A DNA stretch of 64,000 bases from Streptomyces sp. JB150. GTDB taxonomy: Bacteria; Actinomycetota; Actinomycetes; Streptomycetales; Streptomycetaceae. The translations under genes were made by a program, and so were the position numbers. Within the stretch, counting starts at the first letter, position 1, and each line of letters starts with the position of its first letter. A model generated the notes under the pieces. That model ran no database searches. It was not told the origin of the DNA and worked only from the letters and a program-made list of their open reading frames with translations. The stretch is taken from NCBI RefSeq assembly GCF_011193355.1, contig NZ_CP049780.1, forward strand, positions 569,686 through 633,685, given 5' to 3'. Of the stretch, positions 17,935 to 28,855 are shown piece by piece.

Positions 17935-18345
17935 TCACGTGGCCGACGGGCGGAAGCAGGCGGTCACCGACTTGCCGTGCGGGCAGCGACGGGCTTCCCA
18001 TTCGTCGGCCAGGGCGTCGACGAGAAGCATCCCCCGCCCGCCGGGGCGGTCCTGGCTGGGCTCGCGCGGTGTGGGCAGGGCGGCGTCGTCGTCGTGCACG
18101 GTGATGTGCAGGCACTGGCCGTCCCAGGCCATCACGAGCCGGGCGGTGGAGTGCGCGTGGACGTGGGCATTGGTGACGAGTTCGGAGACGGTCAGCAGCA
18201 CGTCGTCCACGGTCTGCGGGTGGCTGCGCGTCCAGCCGAGGGACTCCAGATGGTCGCGGGTCCAGTCGCGTGCCGCTTTCGGGCCGGTACTCAAGGGCAG
18301 CGAGCGTGCCCAGCCCACCGCTCGCAGGGACGAATCATCCACCAC
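17935..18345 (-). CDS. ATP-binding protein of the anti-sigma/RsbW type
   Basis: A 136-residue HATPase_c_2 domain protein. The N box is VSELVTNAHVHAHS (E and N chelate Mg-ATP), the central strand is LHITVHDDD and the G box is DRPGGRGMLLVDALADEW. Streptomyces encode dozens of such stand-alone kinases/anti-sigma-like proteins; partners are usually anti-anti-sigma factors or unknown. No sigma or STAS gene is adjacent, so its target is not visible. The start is one of two adjacent GTG codons (18345, 18342) with GGAGGA upstream. Confidence 0.85.
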   Translation of the reverse strand: MVDDSSLRAVGWARSLPLSTGPKAARDWTRDHLESLGWTRSHPQTVDDVLLTVSELVTNAHVHAHSTARLVMAWDGQCLHITVHDDDAALPTPREPSQDRPGGRGMLLVDALADEWEARRCPHGKSVTACFRPSAT

Positions 18346-18381
18346 AACTCCTCCTGGCCTTCCCGCCCCGCGCCGGCGGCC

Positions 18382-18405
18382 CCACGCCCCAGAGGCCGGG
18401 CGTGG
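18382..18405. terminator. Hairpin behind the lipoprotein gene
   Basis: CCACGCCC (18382-18389) pairs with GGGCGTGG (18398-18405), 32 bases beyond the lipoprotein stop on the minus strand. Confidence 0.45.
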
Positions 18406-18436
18406 CGGGCAGCCGACGCGGACCGGTCCTGGCGGG

Positions 18437-19306
18437 TCAGCTCTGCTGCCGGGCGCCCCGGAGCGCCTCGTCGGTCATGTCGGCCACCTGTCCGGACGGC
18501 GGCGCCTCCGCGTCGACTTCGGTGCCGAAGTCCGAGAACTGCAGCACCGTGCTCATCTTCAGCCGCTGCGGCGCCGCGCTGTTGTCCGGCTGGGCCGAGG
18601 CGGAGGCCGGGGCGTCGACGGTCATGTCGATCTGCTGGCGGCGCAGCCGGCCCTCGTCGTCGAGCCAGACCTGCATCGGCAGCGTCGGGCCGAGCTGCTT
18701 GCTCATCTGCTCCCCGCCCGGCAGCTCGGCGACGTCGACGGAGACCTTGTAGTGGGTGGTGCTGGTGCCGTCGATCTTCTCGGTGCCGACCTTGGTCACG
18801 TCCTTGTCGGTGATCGCCTTGGCGTACGCGGCAGTCTGGGCCGGGTCGCCGAGCTGCTGGTTGCCCAGGCCCTGCTGTGCGGCCGCCTTCTTCAGGTCGA
18901 TCTTGATCCAGGGCTTGCCGCCCGGCGCCTTCTGACCGGTCACCTTCTGGTAGAGGACCTGGTCGACGACGCGCTGTTCGAGCGTCCCGTCCTGCGCGCG
19001 GACGGTCATGACGCTGTCGCCCTCGGCCAGATCGATGACGCCTTCGCCGTCGGACGTGATCGTCTTGCCGTCCGCGGAGAGCTTCATCCTGATCGTCATC
19101 CGTGCCGACTCGGCCTCGGCCGTCTTGTCGTAGGCCGCCCGTACCTCCGTCGTGCCCTGCTCCCGGGCACCGGCGCTCGTGCCGGCGCTCGGCGACCTGC
19201 CGTCCCCCTCGGCCTCCGCGTCGCCGCCGCCACAACCGGTCAGGACGACACTCCCCACCACCGCGGCGACCACGATCGCGCCGGACGTCCTCCCCCTGAA
19301 GCGCAT
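18437..19306 (-). CDS. Lipoprotein of the LppX/LprAFG-like type
   Basis: A 289-residue putative lipoprotein: MRFRGRTSGAIVVAAVV is followed by the lipobox LTGC. The mature domain (YDKTAEAESARMTIRMKLSA, EGVIDLAEGDSVMTVR, QVLYQKVTGQKAPGGKPWIK, GTSTTHYKVSVDVAELPG) resembles the lipid/glycolipid-binding LppX_LprAFG fold of actinobacteria. It may carry lipids or sense the envelope; the function is not known. The ATG at 19306 with GGGG 6 bases upstream is preferred to the ATG at 19318, which abuts its GAGGAG. Monocistronic, with a hairpin behind it. Confidence 0.78.
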   Translation of the reverse strand: MRFRGRTSGAIVVAAVVGSVVLTGCGGGDAEAEGDGRSPSAGTSAGAREQGTTEVRAAYDKTAEAESARMTIRMKLSADGKTITSDGEGVIDLAEGDSVMTVRAQDGTLEQRVVDQVLYQKVTGQKAPGGKPWIKIDLKKAAAQQGLGNQQLGDPAQTAAYAKAITDKDVTKVGTEKIDGTSTTHYKVSVDVAELPGGEQMSKQLGPTLPMQVWLDDEGRLRRQQIDMTVDAPASASAQPDNSAAPQRLKMSTVLQFSDFGTEVDAEAPPSGQVADMTDEALRGARQQS

Positions 19307-19506
19307 ATGAATCCCCATCTCCTCAACGTGTACCGACCGCCGTCCCATCACGCCGGCCCACTGCGCCGAATGCCCCGGATGACCGCTGACACACCCGGCC
19401 CCGGCCCGAATCGCACACGAGTGACGCCTGGTGATTCCTCGTGGGGGCTCGCCCGCCGGGACGCGCCCCGCCCGCGGCTCGCACCGTCCTGACTGCCGCT
19501 CGCCCC

Positions 19507-20476
19507 TCAGAAACGTTTCTGCACCAGGGCACGGAACTGCGTCGGGGTCATGCCGGTCGCCGCGCGGAAGGCCCGGGTGAACTCGGAGGGCCGTGGACAA
19601 CCCCAGCGGGCGCCGATCGCCCGGACGGGGCTCGCGTCGCGCGGGTCCGCGAGGTCCCGGCGGCAACGGGACCTGCGTGCCCGCCGGATGACGTCGCACA
19701 CGGTGGTCTCGTGCGCCTGGAAGACGCGGTGCACGGTGCGCAGGGACACGCTGTGCGCCGCCGCCACGTGGCCGGTCCGTGCTGGGGATCGGGCAGGTTC
19801 CGGACGATGGAGCCCACCATCGCGTGGTAGAGCGCGGACATCCGGGACCCCGGCGGCAGCGCCGACGCCTGCTCGACGTGTCCGGCGACCGCCGCCGTGA
19901 GGTCGACGACGGTCGTGCCCAGCAGGGCCTGGTCGCCGCCGGACAGCTCGGTGTCCGGACCGGCCAGTGTGGTGAGCATCTGACGGAACACCAGGCCCAT
20001 GCCCGCCGTCGGCTTCATAGGGCCGCCCCGCACTCCGGTCTGACCACCCGGTCCGAAAGGGGCATCAGCTGCCGGGGGAGCTGCAGCAGCACGCAGCCGG
20101 ACCGCTCCCGGTCCGTCTCGACGCGCCCCTGGAACGGCTGGGAGCTGTCGTACAGGACCATCTCGCCCGGTCCGAGCAGCGTCTCGTGCCCGCCCTGCTC
20201 CACGCCCTGCCGCCCGGACGTGATCAGGGCGAGCTGGCAGAACTCGGGGTCCGACTGCCGGATGAGGCGTGCGGAGCGGTACGAGACCAGGGGCGCGTAC
20301 GCGATCGCGGAGAGCTGGGCCGCTCCCAGTTCCATGACCCGGATGAGCGCGCCGGAGCGTTCCGGGTCCGGGAACCGGAAGCGCTGGGTGACCAGCGCGA
20401 GCGCCGCCGTCTCCTCCCAGACGGACGTCCTCTCGTCCGGCGACAGGCCCGTCGTGTCCAGCACGGTTCTCGTCAT
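19507..20476 (-). pseudogene. AraC-family regulator broken by two frameshifts
   Basis: One protein is spread over three frames: MTRTVLDTTGLSPDERTSVW through RVVRPECGAAL (20476-20015), then GMGLVFRQMLTTLAGPDTEL through IVRNLPDP (to about 19770), then VAAAHSVSLRTVHRVFQAHE and the C-terminal HTH ending PTQFRALVQKRF (to 19507). Joined, they make an AraC_binding_2 sensor domain with an AraC HTH of normal length, about 320 residues. Shifts fall near 20017 (CCCTATGAAGCC) and near 19768 (GGCCACGTGGCG). Everything else is well conserved, so recent inactivation or sequencing errors are both possible. Confidence 0.75.
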
Positions 20477-20687
20477 GAGTCCCCCCGGCACTCGTCGTGC
20501 GTCACCGCGCACAGCAGAGTGTGCGGAGCGAAGATCCGCCGAGGACAGCGCTCTTTGCGTCAAGTAGCCCGGTTCCTCGGCAACGGGCGAGCATGCCCGC
20601 GGCACGACTGGCCTAGGACCAACGTCCGAGAGCGGGCCCGACCCGGGTCCGCCGACGGAGCCGCGACGCCCGCCTAGGGTGAGGGGC

Positions 20688-21518
20688 ATGTCCGAAACGA
20701 CACCGTTCGATCTCGACGCCTATCTCCGCAGAATCGGCTGGGACGGCCCCCTCGGTGCCGACCCGGCGACGCTGCGGGGGCTGCATCTGGCCCACTCCCT
20801 GTCGATCCCGTTCGAGAACCTGGAGGCGCTGCACAGCAGGGCGCCGTCCCTGGCCCCGGGTGATCTCATGGCCAAGCTGGTGGAGAGCCGGCGGGGTGGC
20901 TACTGCTACGAGCACAACCTGCTGTTCTCGTACGCGCTGCAAGCGCTCGGCTTCCGGGTGACCATGCTCGCCGCACGCGTCGCTCTCGGCGCCGACCGCG
21001 TCGAGAGCCGCCCGCGCTCCCACATGGCCCTGCTCGTCACGGTGGACGGCGATCCGTCGCCGTACCTCGCCGACGTCGGCTTCGGGACGGTCGGGGCGCT
21101 GCTGGAGCCCGTGCCGCTGACCGCGGGGACCGAGTTCCACGGCGCGGGGCGCCGCCACCGGCTCGTGCCCGCGTCGCACGGCGGGCCGCTGCCGGTGTGG
21201 ACGCTGGAGGCGTACGACCGAACCGGCGGGGAGTGGGTCGCGCAGTACGCGTTCACCGTGGAGCCGTTCGAGCCGGCCGACTACGAGATGTTCAACTGGT
21301 TCGTGGGGACGAGCCCGCGGTCGCCGTTCACCCGGCGGCTGTACATCCAGCGGACCACGTCCGACGGGCATCTCCTCCTGGAGGACCGCCTCCTCACCGA
21401 GACCGGCGACGACGGCACGGTCCGCAAGCGGGAACTGGCCGGTGAGGCCGAGGTGCGCCGGGTGCTGGACGTCGACTTCGGCATCGCCGTGCCGGAGGGG
21501 ATGTCGCTGACCCCGTGA
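20688..21518 (+). CDS. nat: Arylamine N-acetyltransferase
   Basis: Transfers an acyl group from acyl-CoA to arylamines or hydrazines in the cytoplasm; relatives also act as amide synthases in polyketide biosynthesis. The 276-residue protein has the family's cysteine-protease-like triad: C73 in RRGGYCYEHN, H112 in RSHMALLV and D129 in YLADVGFG. IPFENLEAL near residue 40 is also conserved. The ATG at 20688 has GGGTGAGGGG upstream. It is divergent from the broken AraC-type gene, which may once have regulated it. Confidence 0.94.
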   Translation: MSETTPFDLDAYLRRIGWDGPLGADPATLRGLHLAHSLSIPFENLEALHSRAPSLAPGDLMAKLVESRRGGYCYEHNLLFSYALQALGFRVTMLAARVALGADRVESRPRSHMALLVTVDGDPSPYLADVGFGTVGALLEPVPLTAGTEFHGAGRRHRLVPASHGGPLPVWTLEAYDRTGGEWVAQYAFTVEPFEPADYEMFNWFVGTSPRSPFTRRLYIQRTTSDGHLLLEDRLLTETGDDGTVRKRELAGEAEVRRVLDVDFGIAVPEGMSLTP

Positions 21519-21548
21519 TCGCTGACCTGTGACCGGCGGCCGCCGCCG

Positions 21549-21947
21549 TCAGGGGCGGGCCAGCAGGGTGCGCACGCCGTCCGAGGTCAGCGTCAGGCCG
21601 TGCGCCGAGCTGGCGTCGATGGTGAGGGAAAGATCGTCCGAGGGCCACTGCGCGGCCAGCGCGCCCAGCGGGACCAGCCGGTAGCGGGAGACGTACGGCA
21701 GCAGCCCGGCCATCTCCAGCTCGGAGGTGAACACGGGCACCACCGGCACGCCGTCCGGCTGTTCCAGTACGGGCAGCGCCACGGCGCTGGGGTCGGTCGC
21801 GTCCTCCTCGGGGACGTCGTCGGGCACCGGGACGAGCACGTCGCTGTGGGCGAGCGTGTCCAGCGCGGCGGCATCCTCGGTGTTCCGGGCGAGGGCGTCG
21901 AGCGCCCGCTGCGCGGGGGTGGTGCCGTTCTCGGCGGGTGTGTCCAT
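21549..21947 (-). CDS. SseB-like domain protein
   Basis: A 133-residue soluble protein with an SseB N-terminal-type domain: AQRALDALARNTEDAAAL, DVLVPVPDD, VPVFTSELEM and a central LVPLGALAAQWP segment followed by LTIDASSAHGLTLTSDGV. In Streptomyces these small proteins are common and of unknown function; the fold is named after enteropathogen SseB but does not imply secretion here. The ATG at 21947 has GGGGAC upstream. Convergent with nat. Confidence 0.75.
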   Translation of the reverse strand: MDTPAENGTTPAQRALDALARNTEDAAALDTLAHSDVLVPVPDDVPEEDATDPSAVALPVLEQPDGVPVVPVFTSELEMAGLLPYVSRYRLVPLGALAAQWPSDDLSLTIDASSAHGLTLTSDGVRTLLARP

Positions 21948-22082
21948 GGCGGGTCCCCAGATAGCTGCGGTCGTACGACGTGCCCGGCCCAAGATCGACC
22001 CGGACACGGCATTCCACGCGTACCCGAAGCAGCCCGGACCATGCGCGCGCGAGGGCCCGCACCCGCCGGACATCGGATGAGC

Positions 22083-22194
22083 GACCCGAGACGGATCCGC
22101 CAGGTCAGCCGACCCGTGGCCGATCCGACAGGTCAGGCGACCCGCGGCCGAAACGCCCGGTCAGACGACCCGCGGCGGATCCGACAGGTCCGGG
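22083..22194. repeat. 28-bp tandem repeat, four copies
   Basis: Four consecutive 28-base units start at 22083, 22111, 22139 and 22167. Each begins GACCCG and most contain GATCCGACAGGTC or a variant. The units differ from one another at several positions, so the array is old or under relaxed selection. It lies between the SseB-like gene and the katG terminator, outside coding sequence. Confidence 0.85.
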
Positions 22195-22220
22195 CCGGCC
22201 CGTGACGGGTCGGCCCGGAC
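22188..22220 (-). terminator. katG terminator hairpin
   Basis: GTCCGGGCCGGCCCG (22188-22202) pairs with CGGGTCGGCCCGGAC (22206-22220) around the loop TGA with one mismatch, 33 bases behind the katG stop. It overlaps the end of the tandem repeat. Confidence 0.65.
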
Positions 22221-22252
22221 AGCGGAGGAGCGGCCGGTCAGGCGGAGCCGGC

Positions 22253-24484
<2,232 letters not shown>

Positions 24485-24501
24485 CTAGTGGATCACGGTG
24501 C

Positions 24502-24939
24502 TCAGGAACTGCTGGTGGTGGAACAGCCGGGGCACAGACCCCAGTAGATGACCTCGGCCTCGTCGATGGCGAAGCCGCGGTCGTCGGACGCGGTGAGACA
24601 GGGGGCGTGGCCGACGGCGCAGTCGACGTCGGCGACGGCGCCGCACGAGCGGCACACGAGGTGGTGGTGGTTGTCGCCGACCCGGCCCTCGTAGCGGGCC
24701 GGGGAGCCCGGGGGCTCGATACGGCGTACGAGTCCGGCCGCGGTGAGCGCGTGCAGCGCGTCGTACACGGCCGGAAGGGAGATCCGGCCCACGCGCTCGC
24801 GCACACCGGCCGCGACGGCCTCGGCGTCCAGGTGGCCGCCGGCCCGCACGGTGTCGAGCAGCGCGACACGGGCCGCCGTCACCCGCAGGCCTGCGCCACG
24901 CAGCTCGTCGGCGGTGGTCGGGGTCCCGGATGCGGTCAC
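24502..24939 (-). CDS. furA: FurA-type peroxide-sensing repressor
   Basis: A 145-residue Fur-family repressor. The winged helix (RVTAARVALLDTVRAGGHLD, AVYDALHALTAAGLVRRIEP) is followed by the dimer domain with the metal site HHHLVCRSCGAVADVDC and a C-terminal CPGC, the structural zinc cysteines. FurA homologues repress their own gene and katG and are inactivated by oxidation. I chose the GTG at 24939 (VTASGTPTTADELRG) because a TAGCTT box ends 7 bases before it, giving a leaderless transcript; a TTG at 24948 would overlap that box. Confidence 0.9.
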   Translation of the reverse strand: MTASGTPTTADELRGAGLRVTAARVALLDTVRAGGHLDAEAVAAGVRERVGRISLPAVYDALHALTAAGLVRRIEPPGSPARYEGRVGDNHHHLVCRSCGAVADVDCAVGHAPCLTASDDRGFAIDEAEVIYWGLCPGCSTTSSS

Positions 24940-24946
24940 GGGGGCC

Positions 24947-24997
24947 AAGCTACCGCGTAAACACGAACAATTAAAGAAAACAAACGGTTCAAGTTTG
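24947..24997 (-). promoter_or_regulatory. furA promoter and candidate FurA operator
   Basis: An AT-rich island unlike its surroundings precedes furA. On the minus strand TAGCTT (24952-24947) is placed for initiation at the GTG itself; no good -35 is visible. Upstream, CAAAC-N7-GTTTG (24981-24997) is an inverted repeat inside an A/T-rich stretch (TTAAAGAAAACAAACGG), the likely repressor site. Confidence 0.5.
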
Positions 24998-25080
24998 ATG
25001 GCCGGACGAGGGGATCCGTGCGGCCAGGGGGTGACGGGCGGGTGACCAGGGGTGGGGGCGGGCGGCCGAACCCCCGGCCG

Positions 25081-27156
25081 TCAGCCGCTGTGGACGCTGA
25101 CCTCGCGGAGGGAGTAACCCCAGTCCGTGCCGCGCTCCAGGCCCTGGACGCGGACGTACCGGGCGGGTGCCGGGGTGAAGCGCGCGGTGTCCAGTCCGCC
25201 GTCGCCGGACGTGGTGGACCAGGCGGTCCGCCAGGTGTCCCCGTCGGTGGACAGCTCGACGCGGTACGCCCTGCCGTAGGCGCGTTCCCAGTCGAGGGTG
25301 ACCCGGCCGACGAGGTGGGTGGCGCCCAGGTCGACGGTCAGCCACTGGTCGTCGCTCCACTCGCTGGCCCAGCGGGTGCCGGGCTCGCCGTCGACGGCGC
25401 GGCCGGGCGCGAAGCTCGTGAAGGGGTTCCACCACTCGGTCGAGCTCGCGGTGGCGGTGGCGCCGCGGGCGAGGTCGGTCCCGGACCGGTGCCGCTCGGT
25501 CGCGCCCCAGGTGCCGAGGTAGGACTCGGCGCCGCGGAACAGGTCGTCCACCACGTCCTGGCCGCCGACCCGCCGGATGTCCTCGATCCAGTCGGGGACG
25601 AGGCCGTAGTGGGCGGCGCCGTCGGTGTTGAGGTCCCAGGTGCGCTCGCCGGTGGTCTGGCGGTCGAGGAGGGAGCCGCCGTCGGCGCTGCGGAAGGGGT
25701 AGCGGACCGGGTTGCCGGTGTCGGTGCCGCGGGGGGCGGGCCAGCCGCCGAGGCCGTTCATGTCGGTGCCGTAGCCGTAGCCGGCGCCGTACTTCTCGCG
25801 CAGCGCGTCGGTGCGCCGCGCCTCCGCGGTGAAGTGCTCGGAGCCGTGCATGTACTGGGCGACGAAGCCGCCGAGGCGGTAGACGCGCTCGGTCCAGTTC
25901 AGGTCCATCCAGCTGTGCGAGGAGAGCACGCCCGGGTAGGACTCGGCCTCGAAGATGTCGAGCACCCGGCCGGTGGCCTTGACGCTCATGTGGTCGATCT
26001 CGAGCATCATCTTGCGCTGCATCATGCCGCGCACGGCGTACTCGCCGAGCGGGGTGAGCCCGCGCACGTTGCAGCGGGCGTCCGCGTCGTACGACGGGAC
26101 GCTCACGCCGGCCGGCAGCCGCTTCTCCGCCTCCGGCGCGGCCGCGAGACCGATCGGGTTGTCGGCCTGCGGGCCCGTGCACTTCTCGGTCTTCCAGAAG
26201 GTGCCGGTGGACAGGAACTGTCCGACGTTGATCGCGGTGCCGAGGGCGCCGGAGTCGAAGCGGACCCCGCACAGCGCGTTGTCGAACTTGTGGCACAGGA
26301 ACATGCTGCGCACGCCCAGCGAGTGCAGCTCGTCCAGGCCCTTGTCGATGTCCTCCTTGTCGCACTGGGGCACGTCGAGGACCTGCTTGCAGCCGAACGG
26401 CTCGGAGGTCTCCACGCCGAGGATCACGGCCAGCTTGCCCTGCTCGATGACCCGGCGGGCCTGGGCGCTGTCGGTGACGATCCGGAACCAGCCCTTTCCG
26501 GGTCCGCCGTACATGCGGTCGACGTACGCCTGGAGGTCGTACGTCAGTTTCGCCTGGAGCCGGATGGACGTCATCTCGTCGCAGGAGCGGTCCTTGAAGA
26601 AGTAGACCGAGCAGATCACGCCATTGGTGACGAGGTCGTTGACCATGACGCGCTGGCCGCCGCGCCAGGCCCGTTCGATCCAGGCGTAGTAGTTCTGCTG
26701 ATGGGTCAGCGAGTCGTGGGCGGGCCAGTCCGCGAAGGTGGGCCAGCCGACGGGGTCGTGCCGGCCGTCGCCGCCGTTGGTGATGAAGTCGAAGATCGCG
26801 AGCGAGCCGTCGGGGTAGTGCTCCGGGCAGTCCTTGAGAGCGTCGGCGATGCCCGCGTCGGAGAACGGCTTGCCGCAGAGGAGCTGGCCGCCGAAGGCCT
26901 CGTTGGAGAACAGGTGGTTGTGGGCGTCGACGAATCCGCGCACCCGGCCCTGGGCGTCGGTGCCGGTGAACGGCTCGCCGGTGACGCCGATGCGGGAGTC
27001 GGGGGCGGGGCGCGCGACCGGGTTCCACCAGTCGTCGCCGGCGGCGGACTGCGGGGCGGGGCCGAGGGCCATGGCCAGGGCGAGGAGGAGCAGCGTGACG
27101 ACGGTGACGTTCTTCCGCCCGGCGTGCTTTCGCGTGCGGTACCAGCGTGGAGCCAT
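25081..27156 (-). CDS. Secreted dipeptidase/amidohydrolase-like protein with C-terminal F5/8 type C (discoidin) domain
   Basis: A 691-residue exported protein. After MAPRWYRTRKHAGRKN comes a signal helix (VTVVTLLLLALAMALGPAP). The large central domain looks like a metal-dependent TIM-barrel hydrolase of the membrane-dipeptidase/amidohydrolase type: VDAHNHLFS near the start, EIDHMSVKATGRVLDI, then SSHSWMDLN and YGTDMNGLGG as likely metal-site segments. The last 140 residues form a discoidin-like sugar-binding domain (GATATASSTEWWNPF, DGEPGTRWASEWSDDQWLTV, RYVRVQG). Substrate unknown; the discoidin domain suggests attachment to a polysaccharide. The ATG at 27156 with GGGGAG 5 bases upstream is preferred to the ATG at 27177. 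Confidence 0.75.
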   Translation of the reverse strand: MAPRWYRTRKHAGRKNVTVVTLLLLALAMALGPAPQSAAGDDWWNPVARPAPDSRIGVTGEPFTGTDAQGRVRGFVDAHNHLFSNEAFGGQLLCGKPFSDAGIADALKDCPEHYPDGSLAIFDFITNGGDGRHDPVGWPTFADWPAHDSLTHQQNYYAWIERAWRGGQRVMVNDLVTNGVICSVYFFKDRSCDEMTSIRLQAKLTYDLQAYVDRMYGGPGKGWFRIVTDSAQARRVIEQGKLAVILGVETSEPFGCKQVLDVPQCDKEDIDKGLDELHSLGVRSMFLCHKFDNALCGVRFDSGALGTAINVGQFLSTGTFWKTEKCTGPQADNPIGLAAAPEAEKRLPAGVSVPSYDADARCNVRGLTPLGEYAVRGMMQRKMMLEIDHMSVKATGRVLDIFEAESYPGVLSSHSWMDLNWTERVYRLGGFVAQYMHGSEHFTAEARRTDALREKYGAGYGYGTDMNGLGGWPAPRGTDTGNPVRYPFRSADGGSLLDRQTTGERTWDLNTDGAAHYGLVPDWIEDIRRVGGQDVVDDLFRGAESYLGTWGATERHRSGTDLARGATATASSTEWWNPFTSFAPGRAVDGEPGTRWASEWSDDQWLTVDLGATHLVGRVTLDWERAYGRAYRVELSTDGDTWRTAWSTTSGDGGLDTARFTPAPARYVRVQGLERGTDWGYSLREVSVHSG

Positions 27157-27373
27157 ACCCACTCCCCTGTTTGCCATGTCCGCGCCAATCGCGTGCGTCG
27201 AGCATCCCGACCGGGGCCTCGGGAGTCAAGGAGATCGGCCGAAGGACGGTGCCAACCGGGCGTAAAGCGACCAGAGAATGGATAGGGGGCTATACGGCGA
27301 AGCTCGGGAAGGGGCGGGAACGGTCGGGCGGGCCCGGGGGCGCCGGGTCTGGCATGCGGGCGGAGGGGCGGGC

Positions 27374-28855
27374 ATGGGCGGGCATCCCTTGTATCTCGAA
27401 CCACGACTGGGCGCGCGTACCGGCTCGTTGCTGGAGTCCCCGCGGCTCCTGCACGCACTCACCGACGGGCTCGGCTCACCGCTGAACGTGGTGATCCCCG
27501 ATCAGATCGCGGACAACGTCGCGGAGTTCCGCTCCGTCTACGCGAAACACCATCTGCCGGGCCAGGTGTTCTACGCGCACAAGGCGAACCGCTCCAGCGC
27601 CCTGCTGCGCCGGCTGGCCGCCACGGACGCCGGGGTCGACGTCGCGTCCCTGGACGAGTTGCGGCACGCGCTGGGCGCCGGCTTCACCCCCGACCGCGTC
27701 ACGGCCACCGGCCCGAAGAACACCGAGTTCCTGTGGCTGGCCGCCCGCAGCTCCGTCACCGTCAGCGTCGACAGCCGGGGCGAGCTGGAACAACTGGCGG
27801 CGCTGGTACGGCGGTTCGGGCTGCCGCCGGTGCGGGTGCTGCTGCGTCTGTCGGGGTTCGAGGCGTCCGGTGTGCGGGTGCTGAGCCGGCGCAGCCGCTT
27901 CGGTACGCCGGTGCGGGCGGCCGGGTCGCTGCTGGCGGCGGCCGAGTCGTACCGGGACGCGGTGGAGCCGGTGGGCGTGGCCTATCACCTCGACACCACC
28001 AGCGTCGACGAGAAGGCGACCGCGCTGGAGGGCTGCCTGCGGGTCCTGGAGGAGTGCCGCGACCGGGGGCTGCGGCCCCGGGCCGTCGACGTGGGCGGCG
28101 GGTTCGGACTCGACTACCTGGCCGACGGCGAGCAGTGGCAGCGCTACACGAGCGCGCTCACCGACGCCGTCCTCGGACTGCGGCCACCACTGACCTGGGG
28201 CGGGCACGGCTACGGACTGCGCAACGAGGGCGGCACCCTGCGCGGCGCGCTCGGCCTCTACCCCGCTCACCGGCCGGTCGCCGGCGCCCGCTACCTCGAC
28301 GAACTGCTCGCCCACCCCGCCCCGTCGCTGGACGGCCGGCCGCTGGGCGCGCTGCTGGCGGAACATCTGTACGACCTCCACACCGAGCCGGGACGAGCCC
28401 TGCTGGACCAGTGCGGGCTGACCCTCGCGAAGGTGCTGGAGGTGCGCGAGCCGGAGCCCGGCGGGGAGCTGCACGTGCGGCTGGCGGCGAACGCCGGCGA
28501 CATCGGCCTGGAGGAACACGGCGTCCTGCTGGACCCCGTCGTCGTCCCCCGCGCCGGCCGTGGCCCCGCCCCGGCCGGACCCGGCGAGGCGCCGGTCGCC
28601 GTGCACCTCTTCGGCAATCTCTGCCTGGAGTCGGACCTGATCACCCGCCGCACGGTCTTCCTGCCGCACCGGCCCGAGCCGGGCGACCTGATGGCGTTCG
28701 TGAACACCGCCGGCTACTGCATGGACTTTCACGCCACCCTGGCCCAGCGGCAGCCCGTCGCCCGCAAGGTCGCCGCCTGGCAGGAGGACGGCGGGTGGCA
28801 CTGGTGCCTGGACGATCAGTACTGGCCGACCACCTCCGTGGGGGGAGCACAGTGA
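27374..28855 (+). CDS. Fold-type III PLP-dependent decarboxylase-like enzyme (Y4yA type)
   Basis: A 493-residue enzyme of the diaminopimelate/ornithine decarboxylase fold (alanine-racemase barrel plus beta domain). K70 in FYAHKANRSS is the PLP lysine; H205 (YHLDTTSVDEKA), the phosphate loop GGGFG (241-245), EPGR (338-341) and C417 in GNLCLESD are the equivalents of the canonical catalytic residues. Spacing inserts and the unusual CLESD/AGYCMDF motifs set it apart from true LysA, so decarboxylation of an unusual amino acid is expected. The ATG at 27374 has GGAGG 7 bases upstream. It overlaps the next gene by 4 bases and starts a three-gene PLP/sulfur operon whose product is unknown. Confidence 0.85.
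   Translation: MGGHPLYLEPRLGARTGSLLESPRLLHALTDGLGSPLNVVIPDQIADNVAEFRSVYAKHHLPGQVFYAHKANRSSALLRRLAATDAGVDVASLDELRHALGAGFTPDRVTATGPKNTEFLWLAARSSVTVSVDSRGELEQLAALVRRFGLPPVRVLLRLSGFEASGVRVLSRRSRFGTPVRAAGSLLAAAESYRDAVEPVGVAYHLDTTSVDEKATALEGCLRVLEECRDRGLRPRAVDVGGGFGLDYLADGEQWQRYTSALTDAVLGLRPPLTWGGHGYGLRNEGGTLRGALGLYPAHRPVAGARYLDELLAHPAPSLDGRPLGALLAEHLYDLHTEPGRALLDQCGLTLAKVLEVREPEPGGELHVRLAANAGDIGLEEHGVLLDPVVVPRAGRGPAPAGPGEAPVAVHLFGNLCLESDLITRRTVFLPHRPEPGDLMAFVNTAGYCMDFHATLAQRQPVARKVAAWQEDGGWHWCLDDQYWPTTSVGGAQ

Noticed and set aside
22083..22194. CRISPR array
   Set aside because: The 28-base units follow each other without spacers and vary, and no cas gene is near.
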